From assembly GCF_018139625.1 (NCBI RefSeq), contig NZ_JAGSOH010000008.1:1-64000 (forward strand): a stretch of 64,000 nt of DNA, read 5' to 3'. Positions 1 through 8,479 of the stretch are shown one piece after another (the stretch's first letter is position 1; each line of letters starts with the position of its first letter). Origin of the DNA: Actinospica acidithermotolerans. Its GTDB lineage: Bacteria; Actinomycetota; Actinomycetes; Streptomycetales; Catenulisporaceae. A program made the position numbers and the translations under genes. The notes under the pieces were generated by a model that worked only from the letters and a program-made list of their open reading frames with translations, was not told the DNA's origin and searched no databases.

Positions 1-369
1 GCTCGGGATGATCAGTGAGGTGGCGGAACCGGGCAGCGCGGCCGCTTGGAGAAGCGCGCCGGATGGGCGCACGCTCTCCTCGCCGCGCTGGCGGACGAGC
101 CGCTCCCGTCCCCACGCCGCCGGACCGCCGCTCCCGTCCCCACGCCGCCGGACCGCCGCTCCCGTCCCCACGCCGCCGGACCGTCGCTCCCGTCGCCCGT
201 TGCCGGCGGATCGTCGGCCGCGGGGCCAGTCGTCCATGGTCGTGCTTGGTCCTGATGGTGTGAGTGGCCGCGGCTCTGGATTTCGTCACGAGCGCGATCG
301 AGCACTGACCACCGGCCAACAAACGGGCCGTATCGGTATCAGCTCTCTTCTCGATGTGGGGTTAGTGCC
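1..369. other. Non-coding flank with tandem repeats
   Basis: I see no convincing gene here. Open frames exist on both strands, but their translations are low-complexity Arg/Pro/Ala runs produced by the tandem repeat at 102-200, and none has a ribosome binding site followed by a recognisable fold. The segment lies downstream of the minus-strand SDR that ends at 370, so it holds the 3' end of that transcript. A gene entering from the left edge cannot be excluded. Confidence 0.5.
102..200. repeat. 28-bp tandem repeat, about 3.5 copies
   Basis: A 28-bp unit beginning GCTCCCGTCCCCACGCCG starts at 102, 130 and 158. The first three copies are identical. A fourth, degenerate copy starts at 186. The unit length is not a multiple of three, so the repeat is not constrained as a protein repeat. 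This looks like a minisatellite in a gene-free flank. Confidence 0.85.
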
Positions 370-1233
370 TTACGGTGCACCTGAGGTGGTGCTGGGCAGC
401 AGTGCGCCGGCGTCGACCTTCAACTGCTGGCCGGTCACGTAGCGCGAGGCATCCGAGGCGAGGAAGAGAACCGCCTCGGAGATGTCGGACGGATCGATGG
501 TCGTCACGGGCATCTTGTGTGCGGCACGAATGCCCGGTGCTACGTCCTCCCAGGTCGGGTTCTCGAGGTCCGGCCGGAACAGCCGGTACAGCGCGTCGTG
601 GTGGATCAGGGTCGTGTCGATGTTGCCCGGATGGATCGCGTTGACCCGGATCGACGCCGGCGCGAGTTGCAGGGCGAGATCGTGGACGAGTCTCGCCACG
701 TGGCGTTTCGCGTGGGCGTACCCGGCGCCGCCGGGGCCGGCGGCCGGGCTGTCGACGGAGCCGGCGAGCAGCGCGGCCATCGATCCGATGCAGATCACCG
801 ACGCGCCGGGGCCGAGGTGCGGGTAGGCCACCTCAACGGTGTTGATCACGCCGACCAGGTTGACGGCGACGGTGTCGAACCATCCCTTCACCGGCACGTC
901 AGGGCCCAGCGTCGTGATGCCCGCGTTGGCGACCACGACATCGAGCCGTCCGAGTTCGCTGACACCGGCGTCGACGGCCGCTGCGAGTTCGCGACGTTCC
1001 CGTACGTCGGCGACGCGCGCCACCGCGCGTCGCCCGTGCTGTCGGACCAGGCGCGCGGTCTCTTCGAGGTCTGACTCATGAGGCATCGCGTACGGGGCGG
1101 TGTCGATCTGCGCGCAGATGTCGACCGCGATGATGTCGGCGCCCTCGCTCGCAAGCCGCAGCGCGTGGCTGCGGCCCTGCCCGCGTGCGGCACCGGTGAC
1201 AAGAGCGACCTTCCGCTCCATCGCGCCTGGCAT
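370..1233 (-). CDS. Mycofactocin-coupled SDR family oxidoreductase
   Basis: A 287-residue short-chain dehydrogenase that probably oxidises a secondary alcohol to a ketone. The N-terminal cofactor motif is TGAARGQGRSHA followed by EGADIIAVDIC, the wording typical of the carveol dehydrogenase/mycofactocin-coupled SDR group, in which the NAD(H) is tightly held and is re-oxidised by mycofactocin. The NAG motif (VANAG) and an active-site Ser/Tyr/Lys set (IGSMAA, then YAHAKRH) are visible, and the C-terminus ends VTGQQLKVDAGALLP. An ATG at 1233 follows a strong AAGGAGG. It lies 17 bp downstream of the Baeyer-Villiger-type monooxygenase gene on the same strand, so the two are probably one transcript. 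The substrate is unknown; an alicyclic alcohol feeding the neighbouring monooxygenase is an inference. Confidence 0.9.
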   Translation of the reverse strand: MPGAMERKVALVTGAARGQGRSHALRLASEGADIIAVDICAQIDTAPYAMPHESDLEETARLVRQHGRRAVARVADVRERRELAAAVDAGVSELGRLDVVVANAGITTLGPDVPVKGWFDTVAVNLVGVINTVEVAYPHLGPGASVICIGSMAALLAGSVDSPAAGPGGAGYAHAKRHVARLVHDLALQLAPASIRVNAIHPGNIDTTLIHHDALYRLFRPDLENPTWEDVAPGIRAAHKMPVTTIDPSDISEAVLFLASDASRYVTGQQLKVDAGALLPSTTSGAP

Positions 1234-1250
1234 GGCGGTTCCCTCCTTGC

Positions 1251-3095
1251 TCAGACCTCGACCGGGGTCGCGTCGTCCAGCAGGTCCTCGGCGGAGTGCA
1301 GGACCTCGCTGAACCGGTTCGCGCGCCAGTCGGCGAGCATCGCCTGGAACACGACCGGACCGGGCCGGTACTCGCTCGGCGTTGCCCGGTACTTGCCCTC
1401 GCCGTTGTAGAAGCCGGGCGTGCACGCGGCCTTGAACGCGACGATCACGTCGGCCTCGGGCGCGGTCACCTCCAGCAGTTCCGCGGACCAGGCGTCCTCC
1501 ATCTCCCTGGTGGGCTCGATGTATGCGGCGCCCGCCTGCCTGGCGGCCGCGATCATCGCGGTCACGTGCTCGCCGTGCAGTTGCAGAATGTGCGAGAAGT
1601 TGACCGCATTCGGGCTCTGGACCGGCCCCATCTGGAAGAAGTTCGGGAATTCGTGGGTCATGTAGCCGTGCAGCGTCCTGAGGCCCTTCGACCAGACCTC
1701 CCGGATGGAGCGGCCCTTGCGGCCGATCACCGGTAGCGTGCCGGAGAGCACGGCCGTCATCCCGGCCTCGAAGCCGGTGGCGACGACGAGGACGTCGATC
1801 GGGTACTCCTGGTCGCCGACGATGACCGACTTCTCCGTGACCTGCGAGGGACCGCCGAAGTCCGCGGTGTCCACGAGCTCGACGTTCGGCTGGTTGAAGG
1901 CCGGCAGGTACAGGTCGGTGAACGTGGGGCGCTTGCAGGCGAAGCGGTACCAGGGCTTGAGCAGCTCCGCGGTCTTCGGGTCCTCGACGATCTCGTCGAC
2001 GCGGGCGCGGACGGCGTTCATCACGCGGGCGTCGAGGTACTCCTCGTAGAGTTCGCGCAGCTCGCCTTCGAGCTCGGATACGTAGGTGCCGGTGTTGTGC
2101 CGGCGCAGCAGCCGCCAGTTCTCGGTCCAGCCGTCCTTGACGAGGTCCTCTTCGGGGTTGGCGCCGGAGACCATCGCCAGGAAGTTGTCCATGCGGCGTC
2201 GCTGCCAGCCCGGCTCGCCCGGCCCGATCCAGGTCTCGTCCGTCGCCTGGTTCCCCCGGAAGCTGACAGTGGAGGGCGTGCGCTGGAAGACGGTGACGCG
2301 CTCGGCGTACTTGGCGACCTCGGGCACGATCTGCACACCGGTCGCGCCCGTGCCGATGACCCCCACCCGCTTGCCCTCGAGGCCGGTGAGCGGCTCGCGC
2401 TCGCCGCCGCCGGTGACGGAGTAGTCCCAGCGGCTCGAGTGGAACAGCGCACCCTGGAAGTCCTCGATGCCGGGGATGTTGGGGAGCTTCGGCGTCGCCA
2501 GTCCGCCCGACGCCGCGATCACGTACGTGGCGGTGAACGCGTCGCCGCGATCCGTCCGCACGACCCACCGGCCGTCCTGCCATTCGATCCCGGTCGCGCG
2601 CGTGTGCATCAGCGCGTCGCGGTACAGGTCGAAGTGGCGGGCGAGCTTGTGCAGGAATTCGCGGATCTCATACCCGCGGCTGTACCGCTCCGTGGGAAAG
2701 CCGCCGATCTCCTCGAGCCGCGGAATGTAGACGTGGGACTCGATGTCCACGCGCAGCCCCGGGTACCGGTTCCAGTACCACGTCCCGCCGAAATCGCCGC
2801 CCTCCTCCACGATGCGCAGCGACTCGATCCCGGACTCCCGCAGCCGCGCCGCCACCGAGAGACCGGCGATGCCGCCGCCGATGACGAGCACTTCGACGTG
2901 GTCGTTCACGGCCTCGCGCGCTGCCACCGGGGTATGCGGGTCGACTCCGTACTTCGCCAGTTCGCCCGTCGCCCGGCGGTACAGCTTGCCGGCGTCGCCG
3001 CGCTCGCGCCGATCGCGTTCGAAGGCGTACTTCGCGCGGATCGCCTCGAGGTCGATCTCGGGGAACATGGCCTTGATGTCTTCAACGGTGGTCAT
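1251..3095 (-). CDS. Flavin-containing Baeyer-Villiger-type monooxygenase
   Basis: A 614-residue FAD/NADPH monooxygenase that inserts oxygen next to a ketone to give an ester or lactone. It has a first Rossmann motif GGGIAG (about residues 73-78), the GGTWYWNRYPG segment typical of cyclohexanone-type enzymes, the BVMO fingerprint FQGALFHSSRWDY (about 213-225) and a second dinucleotide motif GVIGTGATG (about 246). An N-terminal extension of about 65 residues before the FAD motif matches the longer subclass that includes monocyclic monoterpene ketone monooxygenase. It is followed by a mycofactocin-coupled SDR, so alcohol to ketone to lactone is a natural pairing. The actual substrate cannot be read from the sequence. 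Family assignment is firm. Confidence 0.93.
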   Translation of the reverse strand: MTTVEDIKAMFPEIDLEAIRAKYAFERDRRERGDAGKLYRRATGELAKYGVDPHTPVAAREAVNDHVEVLVIGGGIAGLSVAARLRESGIESLRIVEEGGDFGGTWYWNRYPGLRVDIESHVYIPRLEEIGGFPTERYSRGYEIREFLHKLARHFDLYRDALMHTRATGIEWQDGRWVVRTDRGDAFTATYVIAASGGLATPKLPNIPGIEDFQGALFHSSRWDYSVTGGGEREPLTGLEGKRVGVIGTGATGVQIVPEVAKYAERVTVFQRTPSTVSFRGNQATDETWIGPGEPGWQRRRMDNFLAMVSGANPEEDLVKDGWTENWRLLRRHNTGTYVSELEGELRELYEEYLDARVMNAVRARVDEIVEDPKTAELLKPWYRFACKRPTFTDLYLPAFNQPNVELVDTADFGGPSQVTEKSVIVGDQEYPIDVLVVATGFEAGMTAVLSGTLPVIGRKGRSIREVWSKGLRTLHGYMTHEFPNFFQMGPVQSPNAVNFSHILQLHGEHVTAMIAAARQAGAAYIEPTREMEDAWSAELLEVTAPEADVIVAFKAACTPGFYNGEGKYRATPSEYRPGPVVFQAMLADWRANRFSEVLHSAEDLLDDATPVEV

Positions 3096-3142
3096 GCGCA
3101 GTGGATCCTTTTTCGCTATGGATTGATCGGGTGATGACGAGG

Positions 3143-3170
3143 CGGTGGCGCGAATCGCTCCGCGCCACCG
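3143..3170. terminator. Inverted repeat downstream of MFS gene
   Basis: Arms CGGTGGCGCG (3143-3152) and CGCGCCACCG (3161-3170) form a perfect 10-bp stem with an 8-nt loop. It sits just after the stop codon of the minus-strand MFS gene (3189) and before the monooxygenase start (3095). It is probably an intrinsic terminator or attenuator separating the two; no clear U-tract follows. Confidence 0.55.
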
Positions 3171-3188
3171 TTCACCTCAGGCCGGGAC

Positions 3189-4667
3189 TCAGTGCGACGG
3201 CAGGACCGTCGCCCGCCGCCCGCTGTCGGTCTCGCCGGTCTCCGCCGTCTGCTCCACATCGGCTTCCCGGACCGGGCGGAAGAAGCTCACGGGGACGAGC
3301 GCGAGCACCGCGGCCACCGAGGCGGCGAGAATGGCGATGGGAACCCCTCGCTGCGGGCCGTGGCCGGTGACGATGCCGCCGAAGGCGGCGGCGCCGGTGA
3401 TCGGCCCCAGGGTGAGCATCATCGAGACCGCCGCCGTGCCCGGAATCCGGGCCTTCGGGGAGAGCATGATCTGGGGAGCCGTCTGCACGGTGACGGTGGC
3501 GCCGGCGTTGTAGAAGCCCGCGACCAGCATGGCCACGTCGATGGTCCAGATGTGGATGCTGTGCGGCGCCGCCAGCATCCAGACGCCGAGACCGACCATG
3601 GCGACGACCTTGAACGCGGTCGAGGCGTAGATGACGCCGGCCGCCGAGCCCGCCCTGCCGATCCACCGGCCGAGGGTGGGGGCCAGGAAGAAGCCCGGGA
3701 CCGCGAAGAGGGCACTCGCGAGACCCGCCTGGAACGCGGAGCCGCCCAGGACGTACAGGACGTAGAGCGGCACGAAGGCCAGGACGGTGAGCGCGGAGCC
3801 GGTGGACAGGAATGTCTGAATCGTCAGGGCCAGGCTGTTCCGGTCCTGGAAGGCGGTCGAGGAGATGAACGCCGCCCCCTTCTTACGCCGAACGACGAGG
3901 GTGAACCCGGCCAATGCCGCCGCGGAGACGGCGAAGCACAGGCTGTTGCGCCACCCGCCGTACGGCATCGAGCCGGAGCCGAGCGAAAGCGGGAGGATCA
4001 AGCAGGTGATGAAGACCGCGAGCAGCATTCCGCCGACCGTGTCGAAGCGCCCGCCGCGCTCGGCTATCGCCTCCCCTTCCGACTTCGAGACACGGGCGCC
4101 CAGAACGACGAGCAGCGCCGCCACCGCGAGCAGGGGACCCGTGATCCAGCTGACCGATCGCCAGCCCCAGAGGTCGATGATCTTCCCGATCGACAGCGGT
4201 CCCACGATCTGGCCGATCGACGAAGCCGTACCGACGAGGCCGAGCAGCACACCCGCTCGCAGCGCCGGGAACATGTCCCGGATCAGCGGCAGGCCCAGCA
4301 CGTAGCTGCCTCCGGTGCCTATCGACAGGAATACGCCCGCGATCAGCACCCACCAGTAGCTCGGCGCGATGCCCCGTACCGCGATGGCCGCGACCTCGAT
4401 CAGAAGGGCGCCTCCCAGCAGCGCCGGTCGCCAGTGGGGGTTGCGGGTCGCGAGATATCCGAGCAATGGGACGACCACGACGCCGAGTACTCCGCCGATC
4501 GCGGTCGCCAGCGCGTAGTACTTGGTGCCGCCGAGAAGCGCCAGGGAGACGGGCAGCGGCGTCGGATACGCGGTCGCGTCGGCAATCACGACGGTGAAGG
4601 CCAGGTAGACGCCTATGAGCGTCGTGACGCGTCTGGCTAGCGGTTGAGCGAGGTACGGGGAAGGCAT
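3189..4667 (-). CDS. MFS transporter
   Basis: A 492-residue, 12-helix-type major facilitator. Hydrophobic segments run from about residue 17 (LIGVYLAFTVVIADATAYP) to about 465, with a soluble, charged C-terminal tail. The middle (VSKSEGEAIAERGGRFD) is the usual cytoplasmic loop between the two six-helix halves. I start it at the ATG at 4667, because AAGGAG lies 5 nt upstream of that codon, whereas it would be only 1 nt from the in-frame GTG at 4673. It diverges from a mycofactocin-coupled SDR gene, with shared regulatory repeats between them. It probably imports or exports the substrate of the surrounding catabolic cluster (inference from context). Confidence 0.88.
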   Translation of the reverse strand: MPSPYLAQPLARRVTTLIGVYLAFTVVIADATAYPTPLPVSLALLGGTKYYALATAIGGVLGVVVVPLLGYLATRNPHWRPALLGGALLIEVAAIAVRGIAPSYWWVLIAGVFLSIGTGGSYVLGLPLIRDMFPALRAGVLLGLVGTASSIGQIVGPLSIGKIIDLWGWRSVSWITGPLLAVAALLVVLGARVSKSEGEAIAERGGRFDTVGGMLLAVFITCLILPLSLGSGSMPYGGWRNSLCFAVSAAALAGFTLVVRRKKGAAFISSTAFQDRNSLALTIQTFLSTGSALTVLAFVPLYVLYVLGGSAFQAGLASALFAVPGFFLAPTLGRWIGRAGSAAGVIYASTAFKVVAMVGLGVWMLAAPHSIHIWTIDVAMLVAGFYNAGATVTVQTAPQIMLSPKARIPGTAAVSMMLTLGPITGAAAFGGIVTGHGPQRGVPIAILAASVAAVLALVPVSFFRPVREADVEQTAETGETDSGRRATVLPSH

Positions 4668-4760
4668 TGACACTCCTTCGTGTCGATGAATGAGGAACCG
4701 TCAGCACGCCGCGGCCGGACCGAAGCCCGTCGCCCCACGCCGGGAACGTGGCGCGGCTCA

Positions 4761-4871
4761 TACCGTAAGCAGTACGATAAGCCACACCGTTCTACTGTCA
4801 AGAGCTTGGAGCCCACCGGGTTGCGGGCTTACTCTTTGCCTCAGCGCCAGTATCGAATGGCTTACCGTATC
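4761..4871. promoter_or_regulatory. Divergent promoter region with TACCGTAAGC-type repeats
   Basis: The gap between the MFS gene (minus) and the SDR gene (plus) carries TACCGTAAGC at 4761-4770, extended by GTACGATAA, and a second CTTACCGTAT at 4861-4870, only 17 bp before the SDR start at 4888. A 20-bp stretch from 4761 matches 16 of 20 positions of 10193-10212, in front of another SDR. The core CTTAC-C-GTAAG is palindromic, as expected for a dimeric repressor such as TetR or GntR. Which regulator binds is unknown. Confidence 0.5.
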
Positions 4872-4887
4872 TGTTAGGAGAACCGCC

Positions 4888-5736
4888 ATGACAATGGAGT
4901 CTTACGAACCGCCCGTGCCCGCGCAGCCGAACGCCAGGAGGTACGTCGGCAAGGTCGCGTTCATCACGGGCGCCGCGCGCGGCCAGGGGCGTGCGGAGGC
5001 GGTTCGCCTCGCCGCCGAAGGCGCCGACATCATCGCGCTCGACCTGTGCGAGGACATCGCGACCACCACGTACCAGGGCTCGACGCCGGAGGATCTCGCC
5101 GAGACCGCGAACCTCGTCGAGAAGCTGGGCCGCCGGGTCGTGACGATCCAGTCGGACACCCGCGACTTCCGTCGGGTGAAGGAGGGGCTCGTCTCCGCCG
5201 TCGCCGAACTCGGCCGCCTCGACGTCGTCATCGCGAACGCCGGAATGACCTCGGGCGCGCTCTCCTGGGAGATCGACGAGGAGCACTGGGATGTGACGAT
5301 CGGGATGAACCTCACCGGCGCGTTCCACACCGCCAAGGCGGCCATCCCGATCCTGCTCGAGCAGGGCACGGGCGGTTCGATCACCTTCACCGGTTCGGTC
5401 GCGGGACGTCGCGGACTGCCGTTCCTCGCGGACTACGTGGCCGCGAAGCACGGAGTCGTGGGCCTGTCGAAGGCGCTGGCCAACGAACTGGCTCCGCACT
5501 GGATCCGCTGCAACACGGTTCATCCGTTCGGCGTGCAGAGCGGCTTGCAGATGACGGAGATCACCGACTTGCTCAAGGAGCACGACGTCTACCGCCCGAT
5601 GTTCAGCCCGGCGCTGCCGGCTTACATAAGCCAGCCCGAGGACATCGCCGCCGCCGTCGCGTGGATCGCCTCGGACGAGGCGCGGCACGTCACCGGGATC
5701 GAACTTCCCGTCGACCTCGGCCGCACCAACCGCTGA
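4888..5736 (+). CDS. Mycofactocin-coupled SDR family oxidoreductase
   Basis: A 282-residue SDR with ITGAARGQGRAEAVRLAAEGADII at the cofactor site, IANAG, a Ser in TFTGSVAG and YVAAKHGVV as the Tyr-x3-Lys pair. It belongs to the same carveol dehydrogenase-like group as the genes at 370 and 8480 but is clearly diverged from them. The start at ATG 4888 has TTAGGAG 7 nt upstream. It is transcribed alone, divergently from the MFS gene, and ends at a perfect bidirectional terminator. A role in oxidising an alcohol intermediate with mycofactocin as electron acceptor is inferred from the family and the nearby mft locus. Confidence 0.9.
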   Translation: MTMESYEPPVPAQPNARRYVGKVAFITGAARGQGRAEAVRLAAEGADIIALDLCEDIATTTYQGSTPEDLAETANLVEKLGRRVVTIQSDTRDFRRVKEGLVSAVAELGRLDVVIANAGMTSGALSWEIDEEHWDVTIGMNLTGAFHTAKAAIPILLEQGTGGSITFTGSVAGRRGLPFLADYVAAKHGVVGLSKALANELAPHWIRCNTVHPFGVQSGLQMTEITDLLKEHDVYRPMFSPALPAYISQPEDIAAAVAWIASDEARHVTGIELPVDLGRTNR

Positions 5737-5755
5737 TCCCGTACCCCGTATCTCA

Positions 5756-5788
5756 GGCCCCGGACGACCAGGCGGGTCGTCCGGGGCC
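5756..5788. terminator. Bidirectional intrinsic terminator
   Basis: A perfect 14-bp stem, GGCCCCGGACGACC (5756-5769) with GGTCGTCCGGGGCC (5775-5788), and a 5-nt loop. It lies between the convergent SDR gene (ends 5736) and aldolase gene (ends 5804). Confidence 0.88.
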
Positions 5789-5803
5789 TTCGGGCGCCCG
5801 CCT

Positions 5804-6589
5804 CTACTCGCTGAGATAGCCGTGCGCGCGGAACTCGCTCTTGCACGCCTCAAGCTCCGCGCGCAGCCAGCGGAAGAGGTATCCGTCGGAGGCGCCGTTG
5901 ATCATCCGCGCGCCCGCGGCGATATGCGGGACCGCGCCCTTCGCCCCTCGGCCGCCTCCGGACCACGCGATCTTGCCGGCCTCGACGATCTTCTTGTAGG
6001 CCGTGAACACCAGCTCGTCGGCCTCCGGGGATCCGACCGGCACACCCATCTTCACGGCCAGGTCGCCCGGCCCCGGCATGACGGCGTCGATGCCCTCCAC
6101 ATTTAGAATCTCGTCGAGGTTCTCGTGGCCCAGCGGGGTCTCGATGAGAGCCGCGACGAAGATGTCCGAGTCGGTCCCGCGGATGGTGTCGAGGCGGCTC
6201 GAGTAGTCGTTCCAGCGGATCATCCCGTTCCAGCCGCGGTCGCCCTTCGGCCCGAAGCGGGCGGAGCGCACGAGCAGTTCGGCGTCCTCGGCCGTCTCGA
6301 CCGCGGGCATCATGACGCCCGAAGCGCCGATGTCGAGAAGCTGCTCGATATCGCCCTGGGTCTTGTCCATCGCGCGCGCGATGACGGGCACGCCGTAGAC
6401 GTTGGCGGCGTTGACGCAGGCCGCGAGCGACTCGATGCCTCGGCTTCCGTGCTCCGCGTCGAGGAAGACGAAATCGAAGCCGGCACTCGCGATCAGGCCC
6501 GTGTAGTCGTAGTGCGGAAGGTAGTGCCCAGCCCCGATCAGCACTTCCTTCCGGCTGAGCAGTTCGCGGATGGTGGGTACGTTCTTCAT
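5804..6589 (-). CDS. HpcH/HpaI aldolase family protein
   Basis: A 261-residue class II metal-dependent aldolase of the HpcH/HpaI family. These enzymes cleave 4-hydroxy-2-oxo acids to pyruvate plus an aldehyde. Family landmarks include FLDAEHG, GVMMPAVETAEDAE, the metal-ligand Glu in LIETPLGHEN and the GPGDLAV segment. The ATG at 6589 has AAGGAG 6 nt upstream. It starts 1 nt after the stop codon of the alcohol dehydrogenase gene, so the two are translationally coupled. The pair would release pyruvate from a ring-opened intermediate (inference). Confidence 0.87.
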   Translation of the reverse strand: MKNVPTIRELLSRKEVLIGAGHYLPHYDYTGLIASAGFDFVFLDAEHGSRGIESLAACVNAANVYGVPVIARAMDKTQGDIEQLLDIGASGVMMPAVETAEDAELLVRSARFGPKGDRGWNGMIRWNDYSSRLDTIRGTDSDIFVAALIETPLGHENLDEILNVEGIDAVMPGPGDLAVKMGVPVGSPEADELVFTAYKKIVEAGKIAWSGGGRGAKGAVPHIAAGARMINGASDGYLFRWLRAELEACKSEFRAHGYLSE

Positions 6590-6590
6590 C

Positions 6591-7568
6591 TCAGGCTCCT
6601 TCGGACAGCGTGACCTTCATCTGGCCCGTGCGGGGCCGCACCGCGGCCTCGAACGCGGCCTCAGCGTCGGAGAACTTGTACGGCGACGCCAGACAGGCGT
6701 CGATCAGCTCCGGGAAGCGGACGAGGTACTCCTCCGCCGCCGCCAGCACCCGGCGACGGGCCGGCAACGCGGTCACCCCGGAGGTCAGCGTCATGTTCTT
6801 GCGCAGCAGCATGGTCATGGGGATCGGGTAGACGGCATCGTTGGGTATGCCGAAGTAGAAGACCCTGCCCTCGTACGCGGCCGCCTGGATGGCCGCCGTC
6901 ATCGTCTCGACCTGGTGGCCGATGGCCTCGACGAGCAGATTCGGACGGTCCGCGTCGGCGATACCGGCGGCCCAGGTGCTCGCGTCCGCGTGTACGAACT
7001 CGTCGATCCCGAGGACCGTCCGGACATCGCTCCGGTCCACCCGGTCGACGCCGGTCACCTTCGCAGCACCTCGAGTCTTGAGGACGTGCGCGAACAGGGC
7101 GCCGATCGGGCCGACTCCGAGCACCGCGGCGTGCTTGCCCGTCACCTCGCCGAGTTGCTCCACCGCGTACAGCACACAGGCGAGCGGCTGCAGCAGGACG
7201 GCCGTGACCGGGTCGAGGCCGGGCGAATAGGCGTGCAGGCTGTGCCCGGCGGAGACGACGTACTCGGCCAGGCCGTTCTGGCCGGTGGCCCAGCCGACCA
7301 CCGTCTCCCCGACGCGGATCGCCTCGTAGCGCGACTCGATCACCTCGCCGACGATCTCGTGCAGCGGGAAGCCCGCCGTCCCGGGAGCCACCGCGGGCGA
7401 CCGGTGGCCCTGGAAGAACGGCAGATCGCTGCCGCAGATCCCGCCCGCGAGGACCCTGAGCAGCACCTCGCCCCCGGACAGCGCCCCGGGCGCGGGCCGC
7501 GGCACCTGCGACCACCGCAGACGGCCCGGCCCGGTCTGGGTCAACGCCCACATCGGCCCAAGAGACAT
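6591..7568 (-). CDS. Zinc-type medium-chain alcohol dehydrogenase
   Basis: A 325-residue medium-chain dehydrogenase/reductase. Candidate catalytic zinc ligands are Cys in GGICGSD and the His-Glu of FPLHEIVGE, and the NAD(P) fold is marked by AAVLGVGPIGALFAHV. The four-cysteine structural-zinc lobe of classical alcohol dehydrogenases is not visible, so this is a shorter variant. The ATG at 7568 follows GAGGAG. It diverges from a TetR gene across a double palindromic operator (7613-7645), so it is very likely the main target of that regulator. It forms an operon with the downstream aldolase. Confidence 0.85.
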   Translation of the reverse strand: MSLGPMWALTQTGPGRLRWSQVPRPAPGALSGGEVLLRVLAGGICGSDLPFFQGHRSPAVAPGTAGFPLHEIVGEVIESRYEAIRVGETVVGWATGQNGLAEYVVSAGHSLHAYSPGLDPVTAVLLQPLACVLYAVEQLGEVTGKHAAVLGVGPIGALFAHVLKTRGAAKVTGVDRVDRSDVRTVLGIDEFVHADASTWAAGIADADRPNLLVEAIGHQVETMTAAIQAAAYEGRVFYFGIPNDAVYPIPMTMLLRKNMTLTSGVTALPARRRVLAAAEEYLVRFPELIDACLASPYKFSDAEAAFEAAVRPRTGQMKVTLSEGA

Positions 7569-7612
7569 GGGGACTCCTCATCGAATACGGCGTCGGTGGA
7601 CGCACCGGATTT

Positions 7613-7645
7613 GAGTAGCATGCTACCAGCGGTAGCATGCTACTC
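7613..7645. promoter_or_regulatory. Double palindromic TetR-type operator
   Basis: GAGTAGCATGCTACC (7613-7627) and its exact reverse complement (7631-7645) are separated by 3 bp. Each arm contains the self-palindrome GTAGCATGCTAC (7615-7626 and 7632-7643), with centres 17 bp apart. It lies between the divergent alcohol dehydrogenase and TetR genes. The same 12-mer occurs at 13413-13424 at the start of the FAD/Fe-S dehydrogenase gene. Confidence 0.88.
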
Positions 7646-7722
7646 ATAGGTCTCAGTGGAAGTGCTTACCGGATCGCTTTCGGGTAGACTTGGCCTCCAG
7701 AACGGAGGGCGAAGACACCGCA

Positions 7723-8424
7723 ATGGGCGCAACCACACCACGACGCACGCGTCGCTCTCGGGGCTCCATCGACGGGGAGATGATCCTTCGGGGCGCCTTC
7801 GAGGTGGCGCGCCGGGAAGGCCTCGACGGCATGAGCATGCCGGGACTGGCGGCCCATCTCAACGTCGGCGTCACCAGCATCTACTGGTACTTCCGCAGCA
7901 AAGAGGACCTGCTGCAGCACATGTATCTGAGCGCCGCGAAGTCGTTCCAGGGCCGACTCATCACGCCGGAGGGCTTCGCGCCCAGCGACTGGCGCAACTA
8001 CCTCTCCCAGCTGTTCCGGCAGTACCGCTCGATGCTCGAAGTCGACGAACTCTTCGCGGAACTGCTGCTTCACCCGCTGGCCGGCCACAGCGGGGTGGAT
8101 ACCCCGTCCGCTTATGAGACCCTTGAGTCGCATATCGCGTACCTCGTCGCGGCGGGATTCACGCCGCGCGCCGCGTGGGACGTGTATGCCTGCCTCGTGA
8201 TGTTCACGCGCGGCATCACGATCAGCGAAGGGGCCAGAAGGCGCTCGGGCTATCCGCCCGAGGGCATGGCACAGCTGTCCCGATTCGACGTCTCCGCGGC
8301 GCCGATCATCGCGCGCCTCGTCTCCGAGGAGGGAATCAGCATCGACATGTCCGGAGACACGTTCCTTCCCGGCTTGAACATGATCCTGGATTCCGCCGAG
8401 GCGAAGCTGGCCTCGGGCAGGTAG
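7723..8424 (+). CDS. TetR family transcriptional regulator
   Basis: A 233-residue TetR-type repressor. The N-terminal helix-turn-helix reads GLAAHLNVGVTSIYWYFRSKEDLL. The C-terminal half is a ligand-binding helical domain with no close match I can name. I use the ATG at 7723 (GGAGGG 13 nt upstream); an in-frame TTG at 7690 would add 11 residues. Perfect palindromes lie upstream, between this gene and the divergent alcohol dehydrogenase, and a copy overlaps the start of the distant 13409 gene, so autoregulation and control of both targets is a strong inference. It ends at a terminator hairpin. Confidence 0.88.
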   Translation: MGATTPRRTRRSRGSIDGEMILRGAFEVARREGLDGMSMPGLAAHLNVGVTSIYWYFRSKEDLLQHMYLSAAKSFQGRLITPEGFAPSDWRNYLSQLFRQYRSMLEVDELFAELLLHPLAGHSGVDTPSAYETLESHIAYLVAAGFTPRAAWDVYACLVMFTRGITISEGARRRSGYPPEGMAQLSRFDVSAAPIIARLVSEEGISIDMSGDTFLPGLNMILDSAEAKLASGR

Positions 8425-8464
8425 CCGGCCACGGTGCGAGCCGCACCTCTCGCACCGTGGCCGG
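8425..8464. terminator. Bidirectional intrinsic terminator
   Basis: A perfect 16-bp stem, CCGGCCACGGTGCGAG (8425-8440) with CTCGCACCGTGGCCGG (8449-8464), and an 8-nt loop. It begins at the base after the TetR stop codon and serves the convergent SDR gene ending at 8480 as well. Confidence 0.9.
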
Positions 8465-8479
8465 GGTCCGTCGCCTGCC

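Noticed and set aside
370-2583. A 737-residue minus-strand open frame covering the SDR and running upstream
   Set aside because: Only the part from 1233 down is SDR. The upstream part is an Arg-rich shadow frame of the monooxygenase gene.
4668-4673. GTG at 4673 as the start of the MFS gene
   Set aside because: The AAGGAG would be only 1 nt from this codon but is 5 nt from the ATG at 4667.
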